A stretch of 64,000 bases of DNA, taken from the NCBI GenBank assembly GCA_019649035.1, contig BMAT01000545.1, positions 110,808-174,807 on the forward strand, in the 5' to 3' direction. The notes beneath the pieces were generated by a model that did no database searches, was not told the DNA's origin, and saw only the letters and a program-made list of their open reading frames with translations. The DNA is from Elysia marginata (taxonomy: Eukaryota; Mollusca; Gastropoda; Plakobranchidae). This document shows, piece by piece, positions 20,340 through 32,529 of the stretch; the first letter of the stretch is position 1; each line of letters starts with the position of its first letter. The translations under genes were made by a program, and so were the position numbers.

Positions 20340-22638
20340 AACCAGATGAAAAGTAGTATAGTCTTTTAAAAAAGGAAATATATACATGTGTTATTTTAGT
20401 TTGTTTTTCAGGGGGTTTTTTTGGTAAGCAGTTTTTCATTTATCGTATCTGTTTTAAATATTTCACCCACACCTGATCAAATGGCTGTTTTGTGTTAAAT
20501 TTGTTTTTGAATATTTGTATATGCAATTTTGAAATTTGTCAAAAGATAAAAATGTAAATGTATGAGTAGAACATTCTTTACAAGAGGAAAATGTCAATGT
20601 GCTTTACTTTATGATTAATTATAAAGACTTCAAGAAGTTTCCTGATCAATATTTTTACCCCGTGAAGACATATAGAAAAAGCCTGCTGTAATTGATGTCC
20701 ACATTTTTTTCTTACTTTGTCTCTCATGGATTATTTGCACAATGTCTTAAATTCCTTTCTCTAAAAGTTTTTTTTGATAATTGGCATTAGAAAACATTTA
20801 GTATTTACTATGTTCATTTATTTTATAAAGAATGATGAACAGTTTCATTCATTATCCATCAAGATTGGCAAAATCTTAAGACATTTAACTTTTCAGATGT
20901 ATTTGTTTAATTGAAATAATGTAGATAATTTATGTTCTTTTTTTGTGTGTGTCAGATATTGACAAAATAACAATAATTCTGTATAAATATCTTACTTTCA
21001 CTTGCATCTGTTTGTATCCTAGTGGGTATTTTTGGAAGTCCATAATCGTTATAAATATCTACTTGCTATTTCAAATGTTAATTTGCTTTCCAGAAAATTT
21101 TAAAGAGTGCGAATAACAAATTGAAAGAGAAATATGATATGCTAAATGAAATAGTCCTATATTGTACAAGCTGTTTTGAAAAAAGCAAAACAATCCTGAT
21201 ATAAACCTATCAACAATCAGTTTCTGTCAGGGTCTAAAGATGAAAAAAATTGTGGAATTACATTTTGGATTCAAATTTTTTACTTAAACAGAAAGCTCTG
21301 TAAAATAAAAAATTGAGCCATTAACCTCGTTTAGTCTTTTATTTTATTTTGGTAGAAAATAAGTCACAAAAATTTATGTAGGAAGTATCTACATCAATAG
21401 TTTAAAAGGCAATACCCCTCCACTAAAAAAAAAAATGTTGACAGATAGACATATTTTGCAGCTTAAAAATTTTGGCAACTGTAGGAATATAATACCTGAC
21501 ATGATATGTGAAGAATCTTAGGCTTTGTTATTAGTTTTTATTCTATAGTTGACTTTGTCAATATTTTGTTAATATTTTCTTTCTCTACTCTGATATCATT
21601 CATAGAAACATCTCTTTTTGTCATTGAAAAAATTCTTAAACTGTTGTTATTTTGTTACTTAGCAAATGCCACAAATGATGGTAAATTAATCTTTAAAGTA
21701 CCGGTATTGGTTTTTATTACACTATTTTTTTAAGGTTTTCCACATAAGCTGCTCTCCTGTTAATGTGCAAATGCGTTGCAAAAGTTCTGTTGTTATTAAA
21801 AAATTTTAGTAAGTTACATGTGCAAATGCATTTTGCAAAAGTGATTATGTTTAATTGAAAGAATTTGTTTAAGAAAAGCCTGGATCATTGTTTGTACCCT
21901 CTCTGGTCCCTTAATGTGAATTCAGTATTCCCTAAATTTGCCTCAAATGGGCAAAAATCATATTTTGCATAAAAATTATATTTTGCAGAATGTACATATG
22001 TTGAATTTTGCTGTGTAACCTTTCTGTTCACTGTTACTCATTGCCTTGTAATCTTTGTATAACTCAAGGAATTAAAAAAAGAAACTAGTGGAATGTAATA
22101 CTTTTTTTTTCTCATTCTTGTTTCTGAATGTGAGCCTGAAAACCCTTCATTTCTCATTAGTGATTTTGAAAAAGTGGTGGTAAAAAAACATTTTGTGGTC
22201 TTGAATGTTATCACTGGGCTAGCTAAAGGACTTAACTTGTTTTTTATATAGTTTTGAAGTAATTAACCCTCATACCAAAATGATGTACTGTCACTAATTT
22301 ATTAAAGAACTCACATGCCATTTCCATTTTTCAAATTGCAAACTTATGCTTTTTCAACACCAACAATTCATGTACACACAGTTCAACTTCTCACAAAAAG
22401 AAAAACTTCTTAAATCCTGCCGAAATTTTCCAAAATGTTAAGCCTTTTGAGAGTTAAGTTCTTTTGCTGAAGCCATCATTATCACTATCAGTCCAGACAA
22501 AACTGCTTAGTAACTGTAGAGCACTCAAAGTCCTTTTAGATGTACAAAGGAACCCCTGAAGTAAAACACGAAAATTGGTAGTAAAATTACTAAAAAAAGG
22601 TCTTACTATAGCACTAAGGGGAGGGGTGGGAGCTTTGT
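20340..22638 (+). other. Probable Tudor-gene 3' UTR and AT-rich flank
   Basis: AT-rich sequence with many T runs. A canonical AATAAA lies at 21304-21309 and an ATTAAA near 22303. Which is used, and therefore the 3' UTR length, cannot be decided from sequence. No gene seen. Confidence 0.45.
21304..21309 (+). terminator. Candidate poly(A) signal AATAAA
   Basis: The first canonical AATAAA I see after the Tudor stop codon, about 965 nt downstream. Nearer AT-rich variants may be used instead. Confidence 0.35.
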
Positions 22639-23690
22639 CCAGGGATGCTAATCTTTCAGATATCAGGGATGCCCTTTTTCCGGTTTTTGCGGATCGTCCG
22701 TTTTTTTCTGAGCGTCCGGTTTTTTGTCCTAGAAAACCAGATAAAAATTACAGAGAACCGGAAATATTTAGGATGTGGTCTGAGTGCCTAACTTTATTCT
22801 GTTGTTAGATAGTAGAACTAATCTGAACCGCATCCTGTTTAAATTAAATGACTCTAGGTACAGATCTAGTGAAGTTTGCTTTTTCCAATGATACTCATGT
22901 AGATCTAATCTACATTTAGATATAGATTTAAACCTATCAGGTTGTAATAGTCTACTATGGCCCACATCAAAACAAAAGGGTAGTGGATAATGCCAGAAAG
23001 AAAGATTTCATGTGCGATGATCAAGTGAAGAGAGCAAAAGCTGCTCATATCAGCCAGCCTCCATTTAAAAACAATAGAAGTGCTAAACAAGGTTTTTTTC
23101 CTTTAAAATTACAAACTAGCATTGTGACCCTGGGTGACTCTCTTGTGGTAACTCAACATCTGCATTGCCCCGTTATAACGTTATGAGATTGAATCACCCA
23201 TCAAAATTGGGGGTGGGGGTTAAGTCACTGGGGATGCTTTGGGTTGTAATTTGGTAAAATGCAATCTTGAAGTTCTTAAGTTCACTGGGATGTCCTTTTT
23301 CAGATTTTAACTTGAAATTAGGTTATTCTGGCTCCTTCAGTTTGGTTTGAACACTATATTACATTTATGGTATGTCGTGTATTCAGCCTGAGTGGATGTA
23401 TAGAGGCCTGAAAGAAGGCAAAAAAAGTTCAGGTTTTTTCTTTCTGTCTTGAGGGCATCCCTGAGATATCCCTCACCCCCCATCTCTAATTTGGAATGTC
23501 AGCTCAAATTTCTCAATGAAATACATTCAACTCCTGCCTACACAGTACAACTATTTCAGTACATATTAAAATACATATTAAACTTAAGAGCACAACTCCA
23601 GCTTCTATAAGCCTTAGTTAAAGTTGCTCTTTCCTTTTGTTAATGTTCTTCTAAAGTTCTATTAATTGCTAATATCAGGTAAGGACATAT
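22639..23690 (+). repeat. Dispersed repeat, copy C, split by a nested transposon
   Basis: The left part (22639-22663, cagggatgctaatctttcag...) and the right part (23464-23690, ccctcaccccccatctctaa...) together match copy B at 23821. The match runs through the aatttcagctcaaatt, ttaaactta, gagcacaactcc and agttctatt blocks. The 800 bp between them is a separate insertion. Confidence 0.75.
22664..23463. mobile_element. Nested hAT-like non-autonomous transposon (800 bp)
   Basis: It has 12-bp perfect TIRs, CAGGGATGCCCT at 22664 and AGGGCATCCCTG ending at 23463. The direct repeat agatat flanks it (22658-22663 and 23464-23469). The left end has CCGGTTTTT-like repeats resembling the CCGATTTT repeats of the 5132-6309 element, and the right ends also resemble each other (ggttttttctttctg against gcttttttctcatga). 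It interrupts repeat copy C. No intact transposase frame. Confidence 0.75.
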
Positions 23691-23820
23691 GTTACCACGA
23701 TTTTCTCATGCCTTGGTCTATCTTACGTCAAATTGGCTTGATACATGTACTGTTAAAACTGAGGCTTTTTCGATAAAATTATATTGCTCTATATTTTCAT
23801 AAAAATATTTCTCACGTTTT

Positions 23821-24135
23821 CAGGGATGTAAATCTTTCAGATTGAACAAGCTGATTTCAGGCCTTCATCCCCCTCAAATTTGAAATTTCAGCTCAAATTT
23901 TTCTCTAAATTTCAATGAGAAAAAAATCAATCAGTAATTTGACATGTGTTTGCAAGTCACTTTTTGCAGTGTTAAACTTAATTGAAAGCACAACGCCTGC
24001 TCCTACAAGCCTTTTTGAGAGTTGCCCTTGCCTATTATTGTTACTCTATAGTTCTATTGAATACAAAGCACCAAGACTAAGAGTCTGACCAGGTGTTCAG
24101 CTTTTTTTTTTAATCGGCCATTGACAATCCTGAAT
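23821..24135 (+). repeat. Dispersed repeat, copy B
   Basis: Starts exactly cagggatgtaaatctttcag and ends near tcggccattgacaatcc. It is homologous over its length to copy A (2466-2765) and in part to copy C just upstream. The CAGGGATG start suggests it too is a hAT-like element, but no matching CATCCCTG right end was found. Confidence 0.75.
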
Positions 24136-24235
24136 TTTTTTAAACAGCTATTTACAAACCTGATTAGTAGGCTATAGATGTGCTGATAGCAACATCCTAC
24201 ACCAGGATTACCTGTACATGAATGAAAATAAATTA

Positions 24236-24735
24236 CAGTGGACGTCGTACCCAAAAACCTTGGACTCAACGAACACTTGCATTCAACAAACTGTAATAAA
24301 GCCCAGAGTTGTTCTACTCTCTTACCTTTACAAATTTCCTTGTACATGTATAGAATAAACTAATTTCAGACTAACCTCGTTTTCAACAAACTATAAGTGA
24401 AACAAAAACTGATGGTTGGTCTTTATTAGCCTTTTTCTTGTATGTTGTTCGCTTTTTCAGCAATACAGCTATCATAGTATCAGAAAGAGAGAGATTATGT
24501 ATATACTCGTATATGCAGAGGAAAAACCAGCAAGCATTGCTAAAACTTACACTTGCAGCACTGTGTGTTCTATTCTTTCAAGTAGTAAATAAAGTTTCAA
24601 GGTCAATATATAGTGCAGAACCTTCTTCCATGGTTCATTTTGTGTTATTTCAAACTTTAAAAAGACCTTGCTTTCAACACACCTTGGCTTCAACTAACTT
24701 TTTTTCTGCCAAGTCGTTGGATCCGACGTCCACTG
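24236..24735. mobile_element. 500-bp MITE with TA target duplication (Tc1/mariner/pogo-like)
   Basis: The ends are CAGTGGACGTCG and CGACGTCCACTG, flanked by TA on both sides (24234-24235 and 24736-24737). Beyond the perfect 12 bp the TIRs stay partly similar. Inside lie five 14-bp motifs of the form ACCTTGNNTTCAAC, all in the same orientation: 24257, 24274, 24374, 24665 and 24681. The structure fits a non-autonomous Tc1/mariner/pogo element. No transposase frame is present. Confidence 0.85.
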
Positions 24736-24737
24736 TA

Positions 24738-27700
24738 TGAGGCAAAAGGCTTATAATATACATAAAGAATAGGCCTAACTGTGCATTTTACGCCTATACA
24801 CATCAAGCACTCATGCCCTCAATTTGGGGGATTAAGACGTATTGTTTATAATTACTTTTTTCTTTATCATAACTACATTTTGGTTAGAGAAGAAGGATGG
24901 GCACCTGTAATGGAATATTGTAGAAATCAATATCTCATCTATTTGCCCACACCATGTTAGGGTCATTGTGGGGTGAGTGAATCATGACTGCGCATACCTG
25001 TTTTTAATACCTTGAGGTTAGCAAATGGTAATATTGATACGAATCTTTTCATTTCACTTTCACTCAGCCATCAAGCTGGATGTAAATTCAGGTGTGTTTT
25101 CAAATCATAGTAAAATACTTGTACATATAGCCTATAACAACGCTACAACATGTGTTCGAAATCAAGTTAGTTTACAAAGGCATTAGATAATTTTTTCGGA
25201 TAAGTTACATTTGAAAATTAGTAGTTTGAAAGCTAGAAGTAGAAAAGAGAAGGTGGAATTAAATTGTAACTCACATTAGAATAAATTAGTATTAACTACT
25301 ATAGGAGTAGGACAGTACTTGCTCCATAAAGAAGGGCCTGTACAAACATTGGCTGGTAATGTCCTGTCTGAAAAACCATGTGGAACGCCTTGACTTGAGA
25401 GTTCTAATGGAAAAATTGCCAGAAAACGCTTTCTACAAGTACTGTAGATCCGATCAGAAAAAGCACAATTATGAAAGTTGGCATGCATTGCATATTATCT
25501 CATACATTCTGACTAACGCTACACAAGTAACAGCAGCCTGGCGCACCAATCTGCTACCGTTATCGACTTTTAGGGGATTGTCTCTAAGTCCTTTTTCATT
25601 ACAACGAATGATGAACTGAATTTTCCTCACAGATATTTGATGGCCTGTCGGAAAAAAGTCTGGCAAGATGATTTCTTTCAACATTGCAGCCAGTAAAGGA
25701 AGACTGCATAACTGTGTTAGGCCTACATAAAATAATTCTTGTGTCCAAAAATTAAAAAAAAAACCAGTAAGCTGTAGGCTACTGCTCAATTATTGAAGAT
25801 AGAGAGAGAGAGATAGTATAAATTGACTTTTCTTGATTTTACTGGTTTATGCCAAAAGTTTTGATGAGCGTGACACTAATTACCGGGAATATTTTATTTA
25901 TAACCTTTGACTTTGCAACAACTTTAATCGGAAATATTTGAATTTAACTTTTATTAGTAAATGACACTTGCAAACTTCCAGACCCAGATGGCCCACTACA
26001 CCAACATGTTTGAAACATTAGTTTGCGATTTAATATTACTTGTATACCATTTTACATTGCAATGAAGGCCTACTTTGAATTACACTCCAGCCTCCCCTCC
26101 CCCCTTTATTGTAAGACAAATATGAGAATTTCTAGCAATTCAAACTTTAGGACATTGAGAATATAATTTTGAAATCTCTTGAAATTGAATGCAAAATTTA
26201 TGATACAACCGGTCATGTAGTCTTGTGGTAAGCTATGAAAGATACATGTACTTTGGTTAAATGGACGTGTGAGTCGTATTTATTTATACACGAAAGAAAG
26301 GAAGATGACTATACAATAAAAAAATATGCCCGCAGAAACAAAGAAGGCACTAAGACAGCTACACGAAACAAAACAGATGGAAAGCAACAAGCAAACAACG
26401 AAAGAATTAGGCCCAGGGTAGCAATAAGCAAATCACAAAAGAATTAGGTCCAGGGTAACAGCATTTATCAGGCTTCTAGTTCTAGTTCCACAATATCAAC
26501 TCACTTTTATAACGGGATCAAAGCTGCAAAGACTAACACTTTTGTTTCGAAACAAATACAAAAGTAATACCACCCATTAATCCTGCGACGGAAATATCAT
26601 AGCGTGCACTATTGATATCCGACTTCGCAGTGGCTGGATAAAGAGAGTGAAGGCAATGTTTTGGGTGAAGCTTCATGTGATATAATACTTATTCTTGTTT
26701 TCAATGTCAAGCGCGTGCAGCGGTTAAATAAACCAGGGAGTTTGCTAATTATAGCAAAGCGTTACATATCTGTAACACGAAGTGGATACCAAAATTAATG
26801 TTTGGATTCTTTTTCTTATGTGAGTCAGACCTAAAATATCCCAATTCTCATGTCTGCATATAATATTTTTAGGCTTTAAAGTCCGTGTGTCCTCTACAAG
26901 TTAACGCCCTAAACGTAATAAACTACGCTTTCAACTCCCCGAAAAACACCTCTTGACCCTGAAAATTGAGAAATAAATGATAGATCTAGTTAAAAAAGGC
27001 AACATCACGTTGGTAAGAAGCTTATTATCATGCACTGTCGGTCTTATAAAATTTGTTGCAAAACACTTTATGGCATAGCGTTTCTTTTTCTTTCTTTCTT
27101 TAATTTTCATTTTTTTCTCTTTTCCCATAAACTTCTGAAAATACATAAGGTTTTTGTTAATTAATTAGAATAGGTTTACTCCTGCTGCTGGCGATCAATA
27201 GGGCTATCTTTGTAGTTATTGGTTTATCGAACCATCTCATTAATGTGTTATGAAGTACACTAAGGGCCTAACTGCTTTTTTGAACTTCTTTTACAATATT
27301 TTGCACCTTTTTTTCTTTTTATTCTCAACGCACCAACATCAAGCGCAGCAATTCCGTTTATATTTTATACGCCTTTTCTAAATACCACTCAGGCACTCTT
27401 TCACTCACTCACTATCCAGCGTCTTTATTTAAACGTTTGCTGCCTGCACCGCCGCCTTCACCACATCTTTCCAGTCATATAGTACTAGTGACATACCCAT
27501 AAACCATAGCCAAACGTCTATTTTCTCATGTTGAGCATCTCGATTCACAAGTAGCCTAGACCTTATTTCGTTTGACTGCTGCACACATAGACTGCTATCA
27601 ATACGTAAATTACTTGAATATAAACTAATATCAATTGATGTAAGCATCTAAGTCTTGTAAGCCCTGGAAGAGTTAATTACCCTGAGCGGATCTAGTTCAA

Positions 27701-28391
27701 GGTCCATATCTTTGAGTCGATAGGCTTCCTAAAGCTTTCGGAAGATATTTTTATGATAAAAATCGAATATTACTTTTCTTATAGAGTATTTATGGACTGA
27801 AATGGCTGGTGTGGCGGACATTGGTTTTGTGATCTTAATAAAAATTCAACCTTCTTTCTAAATCATAGGGATTAGCCAACGAAGCCCAAAGAAAAAGGGG
27901 AATAATGGTTTAGTGATCTGAAAGATAATTTAGCATAGAAAATTATAAATTTGTATTTGTGAGAAAGGCAGTGGACATCCTGAGGAAAAAAATATTCACA
28001 AAGAAAAAGGTAAAAAGAAAATCAATTAATCAAACTAACCAAACCTTTTCTTGATTACAAAGAACAACATGCGACCAGAAAGGGACTCTTTATATATACA
28101 AGTAGGAAGACAGACCATTAAGACCGCTTGCAATACATTATGACTAGAAGAAAACTTAAGAGCGTCTCTTGATCCTTAAAATTGTTGAATAGAATCTTCG
28201 ATCTTTCCACCTTGATGATTGTCATAATAGAGAAGATTTTATAGCCCTTGATTATAAGGAATATAGCACAGGCATCACTATGTTAGTCATAAAAGTAACT
28301 ATTAACCACCAATAGTATAGTCCTTGTTACCGTCACCACATTACGACCACCCTTTTTACTACTACACCACCACCCCACAGTAAATACCATT
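24738..28391. other. Intergenic, AT-rich, nothing recognised
   Basis: No convincing coding frame, splice chain or known element. Short open frames lack domain features. A small GA microsatellite lies near 25801. Confidence 0.5.
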
Positions 28392-28423
28392 ATCATCACC
28401 ATCATCCTCCTCCTCCTCCTCCT

Positions 28424-28473
<50 letters not shown>

Positions 28474-28488
28474 CCACCACCACCACAG
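28392..28488. repeat. Compound triplet microsatellite (ATC/TCC/CAC)
   Basis: Consecutive TCC, ATC and CAC triplet runs on the + strand, about 95 bp. Open frames across it are artefacts of the triplet repeat. Confidence 0.9.
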
Positions 28489-31400
28489 AAATCTTGTACA
28501 GCACACAATCTTTGATCTAAGTATTTTTATTATTTCACAAAATTCTAAACCAAACCCACATTTGCCAATGTTCTAATTTGATAAGGAAATATATAAATTT
28601 TATCCACAAAAATTATCAAACTAAAAAACACCATTGTATATAGGCCCTAGTTCACGTTTGATAATGCTAAAACATTGCCCGTAAAAATAAAAAGTACATT
28701 AAATTCTATGTATTACAATAATATCCAAAGATTGTGTAAGAATTGTATCAACTGTCATAGATAGCAAACACAAAAGTCTAGTAAAACTTTTACTATCGTC
28801 TTATCAATTAAATTAACCAAAGGTTAGCTGCATATATGCATAACATTTTTACATGATATATTTTGCACGCATGCAGTGATTTTAAGTAGGCTGTATGTCT
28901 GCTTAAGGAATATGTGTAAATTATATGCTGAGGATATCTGTATCATTCACAGTATTTTTACTCTAAATTCGAAGAGTTTCGCGGAAAATATTGCACTACA
29001 GACATATCCAGTTCAAATTTCAAAGAAATTTGATTTCATTTTATTTTCTATCTTTCGTAGTGGACAAAATGGTTTTTACTTGCTAACATCTATGTCTAGT
29101 CTTACACAGATTGGATTGGGAATCACTTGATAGGTAGAAATGGCTTTTGTAGCATTTTGTCCAGGACCTTTCCCACATGCATTAAAAAATAATAGCGTTT
29201 CTGTTTTTTGAAAGAAAATATGCATTGGTCTTTTATATGACGTATATTTGAAAAGTTAAAAGCTCTCCATTTATTGCTCTAATTAGGATCTATTCCGAGC
29301 GGTCTCTGTACTTTGTTGAAGAAACTAATAAAACGTCATAGTCATCTGATCATCACTTATGATTTTTGGCTCCATATAATGTAAATGCATATCGGAGATA
29401 ATTTGGTCCTTCTCCATTTGTGACTTGACCACTTGTCTTAAACAGATAGCGCAACACATTAATGGTGCTTGAATATTCAGTGACATCTTTGTATTAAAAT
29501 TGGATAGACACCTCGGTAATACCACAAACCGATGTTGAATTTCACATGTGAAAGCGCTATGTTTTGAACTTCTCATAGCCAAGATATAGTATGATGTAAA
29601 TATCAATAAAAAGTGCAACCTTTTCGGGTAATATCGATATCGCTTTTAAACTATAGCGTCTTATAGTTATGCGACAGTATACATGTGTGATGACCCCGTT
29701 TAATAAAAGGTAAATTTTTTTCTACTGAAAATGATTCTTTCAAGGGATGGACCGCAAGTTTCCTGGTATACCACCTTCTGCAATTTACACAGGTCACCAG
29801 GAAGCAGTTAAATACAAATCATATCTACAAAGACAAGAACAGTTAATAAAGACATACAAGTTTTCTTACTGCATGAATATTACAAAGTTTACTCAAATGG
29901 AAAGATCCTGTTTACATTGAAAGTGTATTACAAAAATTAAGTATTAGTCTTTTGGCTGTCAAAGTTATACATTTATAAATAATTGAAATGGAGACCCATT
30001 ACTGCAGCATGGCAACGCAGGCTCTGACATTGCTAGTCATCAAACTCTAAAGGCCTTATGTATATTTATTGGATATCTTATGACACACGATCCTCAGCAT
30101 ACTGCATACATTACTGGTCTAGAAATATACAATCCTTGGACCTCCCGATCAGTAAAAAATAGTTTTGAGAGTGATACATAAGTCGTGCGAGTTGTTTGCC
30201 GATAACGCCTGGAAAACTTAATGGAATTGTTTGACGACTAGATCTAGTCCGCATTGGCGAAGCTGTGTAAGTCGCGATTATGGTTAGGAGTAAAAAAAAA
30301 AAACCAGCAAGATGAAAAAAAAAATGTTGTAATGTATGATCTACGTACATGCCTACGTTGTCCTGCACTCGAAAAATATATGAAACAGTGTAGCTCAGTC
30401 GACATTATTACAGTTACACTTCACTCTTACTGAGCACGCAACGTTTATTATTATGCAATGCTATAACTATTTTTCACATAGGCATTGAATTGACCTGAAT
30501 AAGAAACTAATCATATTTTACAGGAATGCACCCGTAGAATCATCTATAATAATCGCAAAGACATTTTATAAAAAAGAATATTCTATAGAACGCCAAAACT
30601 AAAAGCCCTGGTTTTTGCTCTGATGTATGATTGACAAGGCTAGACCTGCGATTTAAGCGCCTGAGGCCGCAAAATCTCTCTCGACGAGAAGAAAAAGTAA
30701 AAATCTCCTCAGATGAAATAAAATGATTAGGTTTATAATTCTCTTAGCATTCGGCATGAATAAAAACCCTGGGAAGTATGGGTATGCCTTAACAGTATGG
30801 CGGCAATAGTTTTATATGTGGAGACCAAGACTGACTGAACGCGAAATATTTATGCCATTCCTCTTCAGTTGGTAAGTAGCTTACAATTCAAATAACCTTA
30901 TTTTTGCTTGAAGTTCAAATGGAAGATTCCTCTTATGAAGATTACAAGTCTTTGACCAATAAACTTTTAGAATTTATTTCGAAAATTATCAATAATCTCC
31001 TGCGGCTAGCAATGTGGTAGTCAGGCACTTAGCAGCTTAGATCTTTTTAAGGCCTTCAATTTCAAGCCTAAGAAGCTATCATGTTAGACATATTTAATTT
31101 TTCATGCCACAAAAACTTCAACAATTTATTCAACTATGGTTAGATTTTTTTGTAAATTGAGTCGCAGCAAAACGAAGCAACGTTTAACGTTACCAAAGTA
31201 ACAAATAAGATTCTTTTTTATTATTGAGTTGGTCAAATCACTTAGCTTTATTCCTTGTGATGTCTTCTTCATCTTGGGGCGTATCGTGTGAGTGTTTTCC
31301 ACGTGGACCAAAGATACCGATCCCACCCTTAACCAAAGAAAGAGCAGAAAACATAGCCAGACCGTTGACCGTGAACTTAGCCACTAGGAAAAGTTATTGC

Positions 31401-32244
31401 AATGGCAAAGAATATTGAATAAACTTTCAGGTGGGAAAACCCTGATGTACGGTACCCATGAGAAAAATTGAAAGCTGGCCCATTATCATATCGTGACTCT
31501 GCGTTCTGAACAAGGATGGAGCCATGACAGAAAAGGTTATTGATTGTCGAAGAGCTCTTTCCTAAGAAGATTGTGCTTGAGATTCTATACGTAATATTCG
31601 CGTGCTCAGTAAGCCCCAGGAACGCGACAGAGCTACCTGTTTTTATGATGGTTTATTTCATCCTTGTCTGAACCTGAGGCCGCTACGCTAAGGTACCGTA
31701 GGTCAAATCTCGCCATTTGCCACATAGCTTACCTCTGTCTTTTCTTTGCCATTCACATTTCGCTTTAATGTAATCATTGCACTGAGGAAGAAAGTCGAAT
31801 AGCAATACACAAATGTTCTTATTCTGGTGTTGGTTTTTATTTCACTCTATAACATAAGTAAAAAAAAAAACTCGTCAAAGATTTCTGTTAAAACATGGTT
31901 TTAAAACATTTAATTATCTTTTGCTTATCCGCAACAGGTTGTCGCTCAAATAATCGATGTTTATGTGAAAAAGAAAAGGCATAAAGAGCATTGGTTTGTG
32001 ATGAAAAAGAAAAACAGAAGAAAAGCTTATGAAAATTCTAAACTGCAGCGAAAGAAACCTGACATAAAATAGGTTGAGCTCATAGAGAAGACATGCTTTA
32101 TCGAGAAAAAAAAATCAAGGACACTGCAGTTATGATGTAATAAAACTTTTTAAAAGCTTCTAAAATTCTTAAACCGATTTAAAGTTTATGCTGGAGCAAA
32201 TAGAGTCAATTTTCATCAAATGCCGATAGTGGCACAGTTAAGCC
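28489..32244. other. Intergenic, AT-rich, nothing recognised
   Basis: I looked for reverse transcriptase, transposase, zinc finger and tRNA signals and saw none. Confidence 0.5.
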
Positions 32245-32437
32245 NNNNNNNNNNNNNNNNNNNNNNNNNNNNNNNNNNNNNNNNNNNNNNNNNNNNNNNN
32301 NNNNNNNNNNNNNNNNNNNNNNNNNNNNNNNNNNNNNNNNNNNNNNNNNNNNNNNNNNNNNNNNNNNNNNNNNNNNNNNNNNNNNNNNNNNNNNNNNNNN
32401 NNNNNNNNNNNNNNNNNNNNNNNNNNNNNNNNNNNNN
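32245..32437. other. Assembly gap (193 N)
   Basis: A run of N. The right flank is rich in CA and TA dinucleotides, suggesting an unresolved microsatellite. Confidence 0.95.
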
Positions 32438-32529
32438 CATAAATACACACATACACTCACCACTACATATATATATATACATATATTCCAGACTTTCTGA
32501 AATGACTTAAAAATATGTAGGATATAACT

